A stretch of 64,000 nucleotides of DNA. Source: Pelagicoccus sp. SDUM812003. GTDB lineage: Bacteria > Verrucomicrobiota > Verrucomicrobiia > Opitutales > Opitutaceae. Position 1 is the stretch's first letter. Each line of letters begins with the position of its first letter. The notes beneath the pieces are model-generated. The model saw only the letters and a program-made list of their open reading frames with translations, had not been told where the DNA came from and ran no database searches. Positions 36,776 to 45,879 of the stretch are shown piece after piece. The position numbers and the translations under genes were made by a program. Location: NCBI RefSeq assembly GCF_031127815.1, contig NZ_JARXHY010000002.1, forward strand, positions 186,001 to 250,000. The letters run 5' to 3'.

Positions 36776-39283
36776 ATGAAGTCCCTAGTCATCGCCGAGA
36801 AGCCCAGTGTCGCACGAGATCTTTGCAAAGCCATCGGAGGAAAATTCGAAAAGCACGACGAATACTTCGAGAACGATGACTACGTCGTCACCTCCGCCGT
36901 GGGCCACATCGTGGAGCTCTGCATGCCGGAAGACTACGACAAGCGCGACGCCTTCTGGCGCCTCGCCAATCTGCCGATCGTTCCCGACACCTTTAAGCTC
37001 AAGCCCATCGAGCGCACCGAATCGAAGTTCAAAGCGATCAAGAAGATCCTGAAGCGCAAGGACATCGGCACCGTCATCAACGCTTGTGACGCCGGGCGCG
37101 AGGGCGAGCTGATCTTTAACTATCTGTACAAGCTGGCCAAGTGCACGCTGCCCGTAAAGCGGCTGTGGATGCTGTCCATGACGCCTACCGCCATTCGCGA
37201 AGCCTTCAAAAACATGCGCGATGGGGAGGCGATGGAGCACCTCGCCGAAGCGGCTCAGTCCCGCTCCGAGGCGGACTGGCTGATCGGCATCAACTGCACG
37301 CGTGGGGTGACAAAGCGCCTCTACGGCTCCCGAGCCGGAAACGTGGCGGGCGTAGGTCGCGTCCAGACTCCCACTCTCGCCATCGTAGTGGAACGCGAGC
37401 GGCTTATCGAGGGCTTCAAGCCGCGCGACTACTGGCGCATCGTGGCCGATTTCGGCATCGCCAATGGCAGCTACCAAGGCAACTACCAGAAAGCGGATTT
37501 CAAGAAAAACGACGACGAGCACGACCGCATCGATCGCATCTGGGACGAGGAACGCGCCAAGGCCATCATCGCGGACCTCGAAGCCGCCGATAGGGCGGAG
37601 GTGAGCGAGGAGAAGAAGAAATCGCGCCAGGCCGCCCCTCGTCTCTACGACCTGACCACCCTACAGCGCGAAGCGAACAACCGCTTCGGCTACTCCGCAC
37701 GTCGCACGCTGCAGCTCGCCCAGTCCCTCTACGAAAAGCACAAGATGATCACCTACCCGCGTACGGACTCGCGGGCCCTTCCCGAGGACTATCCGGACAC
37801 CGTGCGCAAGACCTTGCTCGGCTTCGACGACACCCTAGGCGATCTCGCCGCCCGCGTCGTATCCAACAAGTGGATAAATCCGGGCAACAAGCGCATTTTC
37901 AACAACAAGCAGGTCTCCGATCACTTCGCCATCATCCCGACCAACGAATCGCCCAAGAAGCTCAACGACGACGAAATGAAGATCTACGATATGATCGTGC
38001 GTCGCTTCATCTCGATCTTCTACCCGAGCGCCGAGTTCGATATCACCACCCGCTTCAGCGTCATTGGCGAGCACCGCTTCAAGACCGAGGGCAAGGTTCT
38101 GGTATCGCCGGGCTGGCTCGAAGTCTACGGCAAGGACAACGCAATCGGCGAAGAAACCCTGCCCGCCCTCAGCGAAGAAGACGGCTCGCCCGCGACCGCC
38201 AAGCTGGAAAGCTTCGAAAATATAAAGGAAGAAACCAAGCCGCCGCCCCGCTACACGGAAGCCACCCTGCTCTCCGCCATGGAAGGCGCCGGCAAGCTGG
38301 TGGAAGACGACGAACTGGCCGACGCCATGAAGGAAAAGGGCCTCGGCACGCCGGCCACGCGGGCGCAGATCATCGAACGCTTGATCGCGGAGCGCTACAT
38401 CGAGCGCGAACACCGCGCTTTGGTGCCCACTCCGAAAGCGGAGACGCTGCTCGATTTTCTATCCCACCTCAATGCCGAGGCTCTCACCAAGCCCGAGCTA
38501 ACCGGCGAATGGGAGTACAAGCTCCACAAGATCGAGGACGGCGAGCTGGACCGCGACGCGTTCATGAAGGAGATCGTCGATATGACCAAGGAAATCGTCG
38601 ACCGCATAAAAAACTTCCAGGAAGACGAGGACGCCATGCCGGAGACCGAGCTTCGCTCGCCCATCGACCAGCAGCCGCTCTACGAGTCCATGCGGGCCTA
38701 CCGCACCAAGGATAACAGTTTCGCCATCTACAAGATCATCGGGAACCGCAAGATGCAGGTTTCCGAACTGAAGGAGCTGCTGGAAAAGCGACGCATCGGC
38801 CCAGTGGACAATTTCCGCTCCAAGGCCGGAAAAAGCTTTTCCGCCAACCTGCTGCTGGACGAGGAAACCAACAAGGTGAAGTTCGACTTCGGCGGCGAGG
38901 AGGAAGGCTCCAACGGGACCGTCGACTTTTCGCAACTCACTCCGATCGCCAAGTGTCCGCGCACCGGTGGCGACGTCTTCGAAACGCCTGCCGCCTACGT
39001 GGTTCGCGTCATGGAAGATGGAAAGGAAACCACTCCCATCCGCGTCTCCCGCAAGATCCTCGATCGCGAGATTCCGCGCGAGCAGATGCTCAAGCTGCTG
39101 GAAAACGGCAAGACCGATCTGCTGGACAAGTTTTGGTCCAAGCGCACGAAGCGCCCCTTCGACGCCTACCTGGTTCTACAGAAAAGCGGACAGACCAAAT
39201 TCGAGTTTCCGCCTCGGGCGGCCAAGAAAGGCGCCAAGAAAGCAGCAAAAAAGGCCGCCAAGAAAGCGGCCAGCAAGAGCTGA
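36776..39283 (+). CDS. topB: DNA topoisomerase III-like type IA topoisomerase
   Basis: 835 residues. The start SLVIAEKPSVARDLCKAIGG and Toprim motif NACDAGREGELIF fit TopB rather than TopA. The catalytic Tyr is in ITYPRTDSRALPEDY (near 330). ATRAQIIERLIAERYIE supports the family. After about residue 620 there are two repeat units of a Topo-III-type C-terminal module (LRSPIDQQPLYESMRAYRT and CPRTGGDVFETPAAYVVRVM). The last 25 residues are Lys/Ala repeats (KKAAKKAAKKAA) like a histone H1 tail, which should add non-specific DNA binding. Zinc-finger cysteines are mostly lost in the repeats. Confidence 0.92.
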   Translation: MKSLVIAEKPSVARDLCKAIGGKFEKHDEYFENDDYVVTSAVGHIVELCMPEDYDKRDAFWRLANLPIVPDTFKLKPIERTESKFKAIKKILKRKDIGTVINACDAGREGELIFNYLYKLAKCTLPVKRLWMLSMTPTAIREAFKNMRDGEAMEHLAEAAQSRSEADWLIGINCTRGVTKRLYGSRAGNVAGVGRVQTPTLAIVVERERLIEGFKPRDYWRIVADFGIANGSYQGNYQKADFKKNDDEHDRIDRIWDEERAKAIIADLEAADRAEVSEEKKKSRQAAPRLYDLTTLQREANNRFGYSARRTLQLAQSLYEKHKMITYPRTDSRALPEDYPDTVRKTLLGFDDTLGDLAARVVSNKWINPGNKRIFNNKQVSDHFAIIPTNESPKKLNDDEMKIYDMIVRRFISIFYPSAEFDITTRFSVIGEHRFKTEGKVLVSPGWLEVYGKDNAIGEETLPALSEEDGSPATAKLESFENIKEETKPPPRYTEATLLSAMEGAGKLVEDDELADAMKEKGLGTPATRAQIIERLIAERYIEREHRALVPTPKAETLLDFLSHLNAEALTKPELTGEWEYKLHKIEDGELDRDAFMKEIVDMTKEIVDRIKNFQEDEDAMPETELRSPIDQQPLYESMRAYRTKDNSFAIYKIIGNRKMQVSELKELLEKRRIGPVDNFRSKAGKSFSANLLLDEETNKVKFDFGGEEEGSNGTVDFSQLTPIAKCPRTGGDVFETPAAYVVRVMEDGKETTPIRVSRKILDREIPREQMLKLLENGKTDLLDKFWSKRTKRPFDAYLVLQKSGQTKFEFPPRAAKKGAKKAAKKAAKKAASKS

Positions 39284-39328
39284 AGCGACAAGAGCTCCGG
39301 TCGGGGCGGCGAAGAACGCGTCCCGCTC

Positions 39329-39652
39329 CTAGAGCTGGGTCACTACGATCGTCTCGAACATGCTGGTGAGAAAGGTCACCACCGCGAGGGCCGTAGTAGC
39401 GAACATGTATTTCCAATCCTGGGAGTGCTTCACCACCAAGTAGGCGATACCAAGGCCGAGCAGCGTATTGATCGTGAACTGAGAGCTCGCCAGCACCACC
39501 ACTCCAGCATCCGTCAATTCGCTCTCCGCCATGGTGTAGAAGCAGGACGCCACCGCCTTGAGGGATCCGAAAAGCAGGGCGGGCAAAAGAATCTTCCGAC
39601 TCTGGAAAGCCATCACTGCAAGAATGATAAGGAAAAGCAGGCTAATGAGCAT
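39329..39652 (-). CDS. Small integral membrane protein, function unknown
   Basis: 107 residues from the ATG at 39652; the frame is open to 39709 but the added part is not hydrophobic. Four membrane helices are apparent near 2-17, 22-40, 52-75 and 82-103. It is convergent with topB and lies upstream of the UDP-glucose dehydrogenase terminator in genome order. No Shine-Dalgarno is seen and no family is recognised. Confidence 0.6.
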   Translation of the reverse strand: MLISLLFLIILAVMAFQSRKILLPALLFGSLKAVASCFYTMAESELTDAGVVVLASSQFTINTLLGLGIAYLVVKHSQDWKYMFATTALAVVTFLTSMFETIVVTQL

Positions 39653-39786
39653 CGTAACGGAGGCTTGGGTTTGGAAACGCGAATTCTGATGCCAGCATCG
39701 GAGCGCCAAGGAGTTATTGAAGAACCACTTCGGCGCGGAACGGCGTTTACTTTCGTTTTTACAAATCGCTGAGTAGGGCTCCCCAT

Positions 39787-39817
39787 AAAAAAGCGAGAAA
39801 GCCTAAGGCTTTCTCGC
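39787..39817 (-). terminator. Rho-independent terminator of the UDP-glucose dehydrogenase gene
   Basis: GCGAGAAAGCC (39793-39803) pairs with GGCTTTCTCGC (39807-39817) around TAA, followed on the minus strand by six T. It starts 28 bp after the dehydrogenase stop. Confidence 0.9.
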
Positions 39818-39845
39818 GCAAATGGTTGGAGGCTTCGTACCGCGG

Positions 39846-41228
39846 CTATTTGCGGCCGATGGCAAAAACCTGGAAGCCGATCTGGCGCAGTTTCTCGTGA
39901 TCGAGGATGTTGCGCCCATCGAAGATGAAGGCCGGCTTCATCATGCTGTCGTAGATCTTTTGATAGTCCAGATCCTTGAAGGCGTCCCATTCGGTGAGAA
40001 TGGCAAGACCATGGGCCCCTTTGGCCGCCTCGTAGGGATCCTCGCAAAGATCGATGTGCGGGTTTGGCTTTCCGTCAGCGTCGGTCTGCGGCTGCTGCAG
40101 ATCGTAGTAGATCTGCGAGGCCGCGACCTTCGGATCGTGAATCGCCAGCACCGCCTGCTCCGCCAGCAGATCGCGCCCGACGTAGATGGCCGCCGATTCG
40201 CGGGTGTCATTGGTATCCTTCTTGAAGGCGAAGCCGAAAAACGCGATGCGCTTGCCTGTGACCGTGTTGAATAGCGTGTTGATGATCTGCTGGGAAAAGC
40301 GGCGCTTCTGCCAGTCGTTCATCTTGATGACCTGATGCCAGTACTCCGCCACCTCCGGCAGACCGAAATGCTCGCAGAGATAGACGAGATTCAAGATATC
40401 CTTCTGGAAGCAGGAACCGCCAAAGCCCACGGAGGCCTTGAGAAACTTGGGACCGATGCGCGAATCGCGTCCTATGGCGTAGGCCACTTGATCGACATTC
40501 GCTTCGGTGCGCTCGCAGAGAGCCGAAATGGCGTTGATGCTGGAAATGCGCTGCGCGAGAAAGGCGTTGGCGACCAGCTTCGAGAGCTCGGAGGACCAGA
40601 GGTTGGTGGTGATGATGTTCTCCGGCTTCACCCAGTTCGCGTAGACGCTGACGAGCGTTTCGATCGCCTTGCGCCCAGCTTCCGTTTCCTCCTCACCGCC
40701 AATCAAGACGCGATCCGGAGCCATCAAGTCCTCAATAGCCGTACCCTCCGCAAGGAACTCCGGGTTGGAGAGAACCTGAAACTCCAGCCCAGGCTTGGAG
40801 TTGGCGGTCAGCACCGTCTTCAGCGACTGGGCCGTGCGCACCGGGATGGTGGACTTTTCCACCACGATCTTCGAGCCCTCGGCGATTTCCGCGATATCGC
40901 GGGCGCAAAGCTCCACGTACTTCAGGTCGGCCGCCTTTCCCGCGCCGGCTCCATAGGTTTTAGTCGGGGTGCCGACGCTCACGAAAATGATGTCCGCCTC
41001 CCGAATGGCCTTGGCTTTGTCGGTGGTGAAAAACAGGTTTCGACCGCGGGCTTCTTTCACCACATCGTCGAGTCCAGGCTCGTAGACCGGCAAGGTCTCG
41101 GAATTCCAGGCGGCGATGCGCGCTTCGTTGATGTCGGCCACCGTGACGGTGATGTCCGGACACTTATAGGCGATCATCGCCATTGTTGGGCCGCCTACGT
41201 AGCCAGCTCCTAAACAACAAATTTTCAT
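39846..41228 (-). CDS. ugd: UDP-glucose 6-dehydrogenase, animal/plant-like type
   Basis: 460 residues from the ATG at 41228 (an in-frame TTG lies 12 bp earlier). The enzyme oxidizes UDP-glucose to UDP-glucuronate for exopolysaccharides. NAD motif GAGYVGG starts at residue 7 and the catalytic Cys is in [36 protein letters not shown] and the 460-residue length match the eukaryote-like branch more than the shorter bacterial Ugd. No glycosyltransferases are adjacent, so the destination of the glucuronate is not evident. Confidence 0.92.
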   Translation of the reverse strand: MKICCLGAGYVGGPTMAMIAYKCPDITVTVADINEARIAAWNSETLPVYEPGLDDVVKEARGRNLFFTTDKAKAIREADIIFVSVGTPTKTYGAGAGKAADLKYVELCARDIAEIAEGSKIVVEKSTIPVRTAQSLKTVLTANSKPGLEFQVLSNPEFLAEGTAIEDLMAPDRVLIGGEEETEAGRKAIETLVSVYANWVKPENIITTNLWSSELSKLVANAFLAQRISSINAISALCERTEANVDQVAYAIGRDSRIGPKFLKASVGFGGSCFQKDILNLVYLCEHFGLPEVAEYWHQVIKMNDWQKRRFSQQIINTLFNTVTGKRIAFFGFAFKKDTNDTRESAAIYVGRDLLAEQAVLAIHDPKVAASQIYYDLQQPQTDADGKPNPHIDLCEDPYEAAKGAHGLAILTEWDAFKDLDYQKIYDSMMKPAFIFDGRNILDHEKLRQIGFQVFAIGRK

Positions 41229-41474
41229 CGGGCTTTTCAATAAGGTTATCGAGAGTCAGGATCGGATAGCGCCAATCGCATGGGCACCGCAAATCGCGGC
41301 ACGCGAATGAGACCGTCGCAATGAATGTGATGCATGATCGGCCATGCAATGATTTTACTTAGCGATTTACCACCTTCCGCGCCATATCGGTGCAATTCCT
41401 TCGATAAGCAGCCTCATCATCAATATTTTAGCGCCACTATACGTTCGCTTACGCAGACCATCCCCGCACGCCAA

Positions 41475-42248
41475 ATGCTCGATCCCGCCTCCCATCTCCA
41501 GTCCCTCGTCGACGCAGCTCGCGCTGACGGCTTCGCGATCCACGAAATCGGAAAAAGCTCCGCGTTTGAGCATCCGATCTACCTATTCAAACGGTCCGCC
41601 TCCCACAGCGTGGGCCAGGGTACCCCGCCTCGCATCTACCTTTCGGCAGGCGTGCACGGCGACGAACCGGCGCCCCCCTTGGCCTTGCTTGCCCTCTTGC
41701 GCGAACAACGGCTGCCCAGGACCATCGATATCAGCCTGTGCCCCCTTCTCAATCCCGACGGTTTCGTTCGCAACTGCCGGGAAAACGGAAACCAGGTGGA
41801 CCTCAATCGCGACTTCAAGCGTCTGAGCCAACCGGAGAGCCGAGCTCTGGCTGACTATCTCGAGCGCGAACCCGCTCGCTTCGATGCTTCCATTTGCATG
41901 CACGAGGACTGGGAAAGCGAGGGTTTCTACATCTACTGCCAAGACGAAGAGCAGGAACGATCCATCGCCGCCGAAATCCTGAAATCCATCGTCCCCATCG
42001 GCCCGATCGAGAGGGCCGAGGAAATCGACGGGCACGCCGCCCGCGATGGCATCATCGCCAAACCCATCCTCCAGGAACTCGCTGACCGCGACGATTGGCC
42101 GGAGGCGTTTCTGCTGGTCTCGCGCTCTCCCAAACTCCATTTCACCATCGAAAGCCCGAGCTCTCTCGACCTCTCGCTGCGCATCCGCATGCAGATAGCG
42201 GCTGTCACCCGGCTGGTCCAGACCCTCGCTCGCGAAAGCGGCGAATAA
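41475..42248 (+). CDS. M14-family zinc carboxypeptidase, MpaA/AstE-like
   Basis: 257 residues from the ATG at 41475. Zinc ligands are H61 and E64 in GVHGDEP and the later His in CMHEDWESEG; LNPDGF and VDLNRDFK carry the conserved substrate-binding Asn-Arg pair, and the catalytic Glu is probably in HFTIESPSS. The fold is close to MpaA, which trims murein peptides, and to succinylglutamate desuccinylase. There is no signal peptide, so it is cytoplasmic and a role in recycling of cell-wall peptides is likely but unproven. Confidence 0.83.
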   Translation: MLDPASHLQSLVDAARADGFAIHEIGKSSAFEHPIYLFKRSASHSVGQGTPPRIYLSAGVHGDEPAPPLALLALLREQRLPRTIDISLCPLLNPDGFVRNCRENGNQVDLNRDFKRLSQPESRALADYLEREPARFDASICMHEDWESEGFYIYCQDEEQERSIAAEILKSIVPIGPIERAEEIDGHAARDGIIAKPILQELADRDDWPEAFLLVSRSPKLHFTIESPSSLDLSLRIRMQIAAVTRLVQTLARESGE

Positions 42249-42314
42249 AATACCCGCAAGCCACGTCAAAGCTTGCGACCGAGGCCTTATTCACCTCCCT
42301 CACATAGCTAGCGA

Positions 42315-42887
42315 GTGAACTCCGACACCGAATCCGAACTCATCCGCCGCGGCCAGGCGGGCGACAGAAAAGCTTTCGATCAACTGGTCCGCATGCATCA
42401 GGACAAGGTCTACGGCCAGGCCCTGCGCATGCTCAAATCGGAAACGGAAGCCCAAGACGTCGCCCAACTCGCCTGGATCAAAGCCTGGAACAAGCTCGAC
42501 ACCTTCCGCCAGGATTCCGCCTTCTCCACCTGGCTCTACCGCATCACCACCTTCACCGCCCTAGACGCCATCCGCAAGCGCGACAGCCGCCGCGAATCCC
42601 TGGCGGATCAGGAATTTCTCGAACACGCCTCCCAAAGCGAGGTTTCTCCCGTTGCCTCCGCCCAGCAAATCCGTAGCCTCGAACGAAAAGAACTCCACCA
42701 GCGCCTGCTGCAAGCCATCGAACAGCTTCCAGAAAAACTGAAAACCGCCCTCAAGCTCCGCGAGCTGGAAGGACTGACCTACGAAGAAATCGCCAAAAAA
42801 CTGAACTGCAAAACCGGCACCGTGATGTCCCGCCTTTTCAACGCGCGAAAATCCATTCAAAAACACCTCATCGACCTTCTGCCATGA
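42315..42887 (+). CDS. ECF-type RNA polymerase sigma factor
   Basis: 190 residues with a GTG start at 42315. Region 2 is at about 25-95 (KAFDQLVRMHQDKVYGQALRM, then WIKAWNKLDTFRQDSAFSTWLYRI) and region 4 at about 130-185 (LPEKLKTALKLRELEGLTYEEI, ending in an HTH with GTVMSRLFNARKSI). It should direct polymerase to a small set of extracytoplasmic-stress or envelope genes. No anti-sigma gene follows; instead its stop overlaps a small secreted protein (ATGA). Confidence 0.92.
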   Translation: MNSDTESELIRRGQAGDRKAFDQLVRMHQDKVYGQALRMLKSETEAQDVAQLAWIKAWNKLDTFRQDSAFSTWLYRITTFTALDAIRKRDSRRESLADQEFLEHASQSEVSPVASAQQIRSLERKELHQRLLQAIEQLPEKLKTALKLRELEGLTYEEIAKKLNCKTGTVMSRLFNARKSIQKHLIDLLP

Positions 42888-43318
42888 AACGCATTTCCCA
42901 AACGCTCCTGCTCGTCGCCACCCTGTTCCTCGCCGCGGGCATCGCGACCGATTCGCACGCGGCCGACGACGCCCGCATCCAGGCGACGCTCATCCTCGGC
43001 ACCAACGATGGCGGCGGCGTGGACTCCCAGCTCAAGCGCTACGAAAAGAACCTCAAACGCGTTCTACGCTTCGACACCTTTCGCCAAAAAGGCTCCGGCA
43101 GCGCCAGCGTCTCCCTGCCGGGCAAGGCCTCGATCAACGTCGGCCAAGGCCAGAGCGTTTCCATTGAAGCCTCCGACGCAGGCGGCGGAAAGCTGCGCAT
43201 CGCGGCTCGTTGGGCTCAGATCTCCACCACTGTAGTGACGCCCCGAGGACAGCCCACGGTGCTGGTCGGTCCCGCATCCGGCAGCGGAAAGCTGATTCTG
43301 CTGCTAGTGGCGAATTAG
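42884..43318 (+). CDS. Secreted protein coupled to the ECF sigma gene, function unknown
   Basis: 144 residues. A signal peptide covers about 1-27 (QTLLLVATLFLAAGI) with cleavage near SHA-ADD. The mature part is Gly/Ser-rich and probably beta-stranded (GSASVSLPGKASINVGQGQS). There is no membrane helix or sigma-binding domain, so it is not a conventional anti-sigma factor. The start overlaps the sigma gene by 4 bp. It may be a periplasmic sensor or a first target of the sigma factor (inference). Confidence 0.7.
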   Translation: MKRISQTLLLVATLFLAAGIATDSHAADDARIQATLILGTNDGGGVDSQLKRYEKNLKRVLRFDTFRQKGSGSASVSLPGKASINVGQGQSVSIEASDAGGGKLRIAARWAQISTTVVTPRGQPTVLVGPASGSGKLILLLVAN

Positions 43319-43323
43319 AGCCC

Positions 43324-44514
43324 CTAGGCTCGCTTCGCCCGAGCGGGCTTCGTTTTGCTCTTCTTGCCGTGGTCCGCCCGGATAAACATCCAGGTCCCAA
43401 TGCCTTGGTAAAGGAAGTTCGGCACCCAAAACAGCAATTCGGGCCGCAGTTGAGGGCTTCCGTCCATGAAGTCGATGGAGATCATGGTCAGGTAGTAGAG
43501 CAGCCCCATGGCGACCCCCACCCCCACGTTGGCTGAAGTCTCCTTGCGCGAAGTCTTCAGCCCGAGCGGGATGGCCACGCAGGCGAAGGAAAGCACCGCG
43601 AAGCCCATGGCGAAGTTCTTGTGAAACACCATCTTCGTCTTCAGCAGCGACGCCTGAGCCTCCTGCTTCACTTCGCCGCTCGATGTATCCACAATTTCCT
43701 GCCAGCGACGCTGTTCCGCCCGCAGCTCGTCAAAGGTCATCCAGCTAAGCTTTCGCTGCAGCGTCTCCTTTCCGAGGATGCGCTCGAGCGAAAAGCTGAA
43801 GGTCGTGCTGCCGATGAACACCGGGATGTAGCGCCGGGTGCGGAAGTTCTCCGGATCATCCTCGTCGCGAATCTCGATGGCCACGTTCTCCGCCTGCAGC
43901 TCAAGGTCGCTGCTATCCTCGTGGAACTTGAAGCGTCCCCGCTCCGCCCGGCTGAACTGTGTCACCCGACCCAGCTCGTCCTGCTTCCAAATCCAGATGT
44001 CGCTCAGCAGCTCCCCATCCTTCTTGCCCACGTAGACCACGGTGCCAGGAAAGTCCTTCACGAAGGTTTTCTCCACGATGAAGCCGAGCGGATTGGTCTG
44101 GATGGTATTCTTCAGCTCGTTGCGGTATTCGGTCTTGGCCAAGGGACCGTAGTAGAAGTTGACCACCAAGGATGCAGCGGTGCCGAGTATCGCCAACGCG
44201 AATACGGAACTGGAAAGGCGAAAAATGCTCACGCCAGCCGCGCGCAGCGAGGTGATCTCGTTTTCCGCCGAAAGGCGGCCCATGGTCAGCAAAGCTCCGG
44301 TGATGAATCCCATGGGCAGGGCATAGATGAAGACGAAGGGCAGCAGGAGCCAAGTCAGCTTGAAGAAGGCGTTTACGGTCAGCTGCCCTTCCGCGAGCAG
44401 ATTGAGCATGTCCTTGACCACGCTCATGGTCAGAATCAGAAACGCGAACATCGCCACCGAAGCGAAACAGGAAGCGAAAACGTTTTTGAAAATGTATCTG
44501 TGGATCAGCGTCAC
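43324..44514 (-). CDS. LptF/LptG-family lipopolysaccharide export permease
   Basis: 396 residues. Three helices are visible near 12-33, 52-78 and 95-120, then a large periplasmic domain (about 125-290) and three more helices to the C-terminus (about 300-385). The start RYIFKNVFASCFAS and the loop GRLSAENEITSLRAAGVS are the YjgP/YjgQ signature. With LptB2 it pulls lipopolysaccharide from the inner membrane toward LptC/A. The C-terminus is Lys-rich. It is convergent with the secreted-protein gene. Confidence 0.9.
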   Translation of the reverse strand: MTLIHRYIFKNVFASCFASVAMFAFLILTMSVVKDMLNLLAEGQLTVNAFFKLTWLLLPFVFIYALPMGFITGALLTMGRLSAENEITSLRAAGVSIFRLSSSVFALAILGTAASLVVNFYYGPLAKTEYRNELKNTIQTNPLGFIVEKTFVKDFPGTVVYVGKKDGELLSDIWIWKQDELGRVTQFSRAERGRFKFHEDSSDLELQAENVAIEIRDEDDPENFRTRRYIPVFIGSTTFSFSLERILGKETLQRKLSWMTFDELRAEQRRWQEIVDTSSGEVKQEAQASLLKTKMVFHKNFAMGFAVLSFACVAIPLGLKTSRKETSANVGVGVAMGLLYYLTMISIDFMDGSPQLRPELLFWVPNFLYQGIGTWMFIRADHGKKSKTKPARAKRA

Positions 44515-44645
44515 CTGGCGCTACACTTAAAGAGCCAGCCCGTTCCGCAAGCCGAAATCTTCGACTTGCCAGATCCCGCCTAGATCCCCAAGCAACTTCC
44601 CGCTTCCTCTCGCTGTCATCAGCCCCAAGCCTCACGCCTAAGAAA

Positions 44646-45749
44646 ATGAAATACGTCCCGCAAAAGAAGCCCATCTTCGGTGAAACGCTCGAATCGCTGC
44701 AAAACAGCCTGGCGGAGCTTGGCGAGCCCAAGTTTCGAGCCAAGCAGGTCATGGACTGGCTCTATAAGAAAAGAGCCCGGACCTGGGACGCCATGACCAA
44801 CCTGCCAAAGCCGCTGCGCGAAAAGCTGGCGGAAACGTTCGAAATCGCCCCCAGCAAACGACTCCTGGCCAAGGAATCCGCCGACGAGACCGAAAAGCTC
44901 CTGCTGCAGATGGGCGACAACGCCATGATCGAGACCGTGGTCATCCGAGCTCCTCAAGTCGGTGTCGGCCAGGAAAACTCCCGCAAGACCATCTGCATCT
45001 CCACCCAGGTCGGCTGCGCCTACGGCTGCAAGTTCTGCGCGTCGGGCCTGGCAGGCTGGAAGCGCGACCTCTCCACCGGCGAGATCGTCTCCCAGCTGAT
45101 TCACGTCTGCCACCAGGAGGACGCCACCACCGAGCGGGCCAGCGAGGAAATCGCCTCCTTCGACAACATCGTGGTCATGGGCATGGGCGAGCCGATGGCC
45201 AACTACAAGAACCTGCTGCCCGCTCTGCGCATCCTCAACGCCCCATGGGGGCTCAACTTCGGGGCTCGGCGCATCACCATCTCCACCTCGGGCGTAGTGC
45301 CGCGCATTCGCGAGCTGGCGGCCGAGCCGGAACAGTTTCGCCTCGCGGTCAGCCTGCACGGGGCCACCAACCCGGTGCGCGACCAGATCATGCCGGTCAA
45401 TCGCAAGTATCCGCTGGAAGAGCTCATCCCCGCCATCAAGACCTACGGCGAAAGCAAAGGCCGCATGGTCACGCTGGAGTTCATCCTGATCGAGGAGGTG
45501 AACGACACCTTGGAGCAAGCGGACGAGCTGACGAAGATCGCTCTCGACCTGCGGGCCCACGTCAACCTCATCCCCTACAATACGGTTGACGGTCTCGAGT
45601 GGAGACGCCCCTCCATCGCCCGGCAGGACACCTTCTACAATCGACTGAAAAACAAAGGGGTGAGCGTCACCATCCGCCGCGAAAAGGGACACGACATCGC
45701 CGCCGCCTGCGGTCAGCTGAAGCTGAAAACGGAAGAGGTCGGCTCGTAG
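44646..45749 (+). CDS. rlmN: 23S rRNA (adenine-2503-C2)-methyltransferase
   Basis: 367 residues. This radical-SAM enzyme methylates A2503 of 23S rRNA and A37 of some tRNAs. The [4Fe-4S] motif is CAYGCKFCASG (Cx3Cx2C). The N-terminal KAMQ-type helical domain reads KFRAKQVMDWLYKK, and the C-terminal catalytic Cys is in HDIAAACGQLK. NIVVMGMGEPMANYKN and SLHGATN are further signatures. Confidence 0.96.
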   Translation: MKYVPQKKPIFGETLESLQNSLAELGEPKFRAKQVMDWLYKKRARTWDAMTNLPKPLREKLAETFEIAPSKRLLAKESADETEKLLLQMGDNAMIETVVIRAPQVGVGQENSRKTICISTQVGCAYGCKFCASGLAGWKRDLSTGEIVSQLIHVCHQEDATTERASEEIASFDNIVVMGMGEPMANYKNLLPALRILNAPWGLNFGARRITISTSGVVPRIRELAAEPEQFRLAVSLHGATNPVRDQIMPVNRKYPLEELIPAIKTYGESKGRMVTLEFILIEEVNDTLEQADELTKIALDLRAHVNLIPYNTVDGLEWRRPSIARQDTFYNRLKNKGVSVTIRREKGHDIAAACGQLKLKTEEVGS

Positions 45750-45824
45750 CTCCTACACCAAAGGCCAGCCTCGAATCCTACCAGGGACGTTCCGGTCCGG
45801 CCCTTGCCTTTCGCGAATTTTAGA

Positions 45825-45876
45825 GTTGATTTCAACGCCCAACAGCTCATATCAACAAATCCACATACGTTGATAT
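45825..45876 (+). promoter_or_regulatory. Operator-like repeats before metF
   Basis: GTTGA-TT-TCAAC (45825-45836), ATATCAAC (45849-45856) and GTTGATAT (45869-45876) are related half-sites; the last two form an 8-12-8 inverted repeat. The final repeat ends 3 bp before the metF start codon, so bound protein would block translation initiation or the promoter. Similar ATATCAA/TTGATAT operators are known for methionine-cycle regulators such as SahR-type ArsR proteins, as I recall; the identity is inferred. Confidence 0.5.
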
Positions 45877-45879
45877 TTT

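Noticed and set aside
45750-45879. SAM or other methionine riboswitch before metF
   Set aside because: The 130-bp gap shows no kink-turn or multi-helix layout; only short operator-like repeats were seen.
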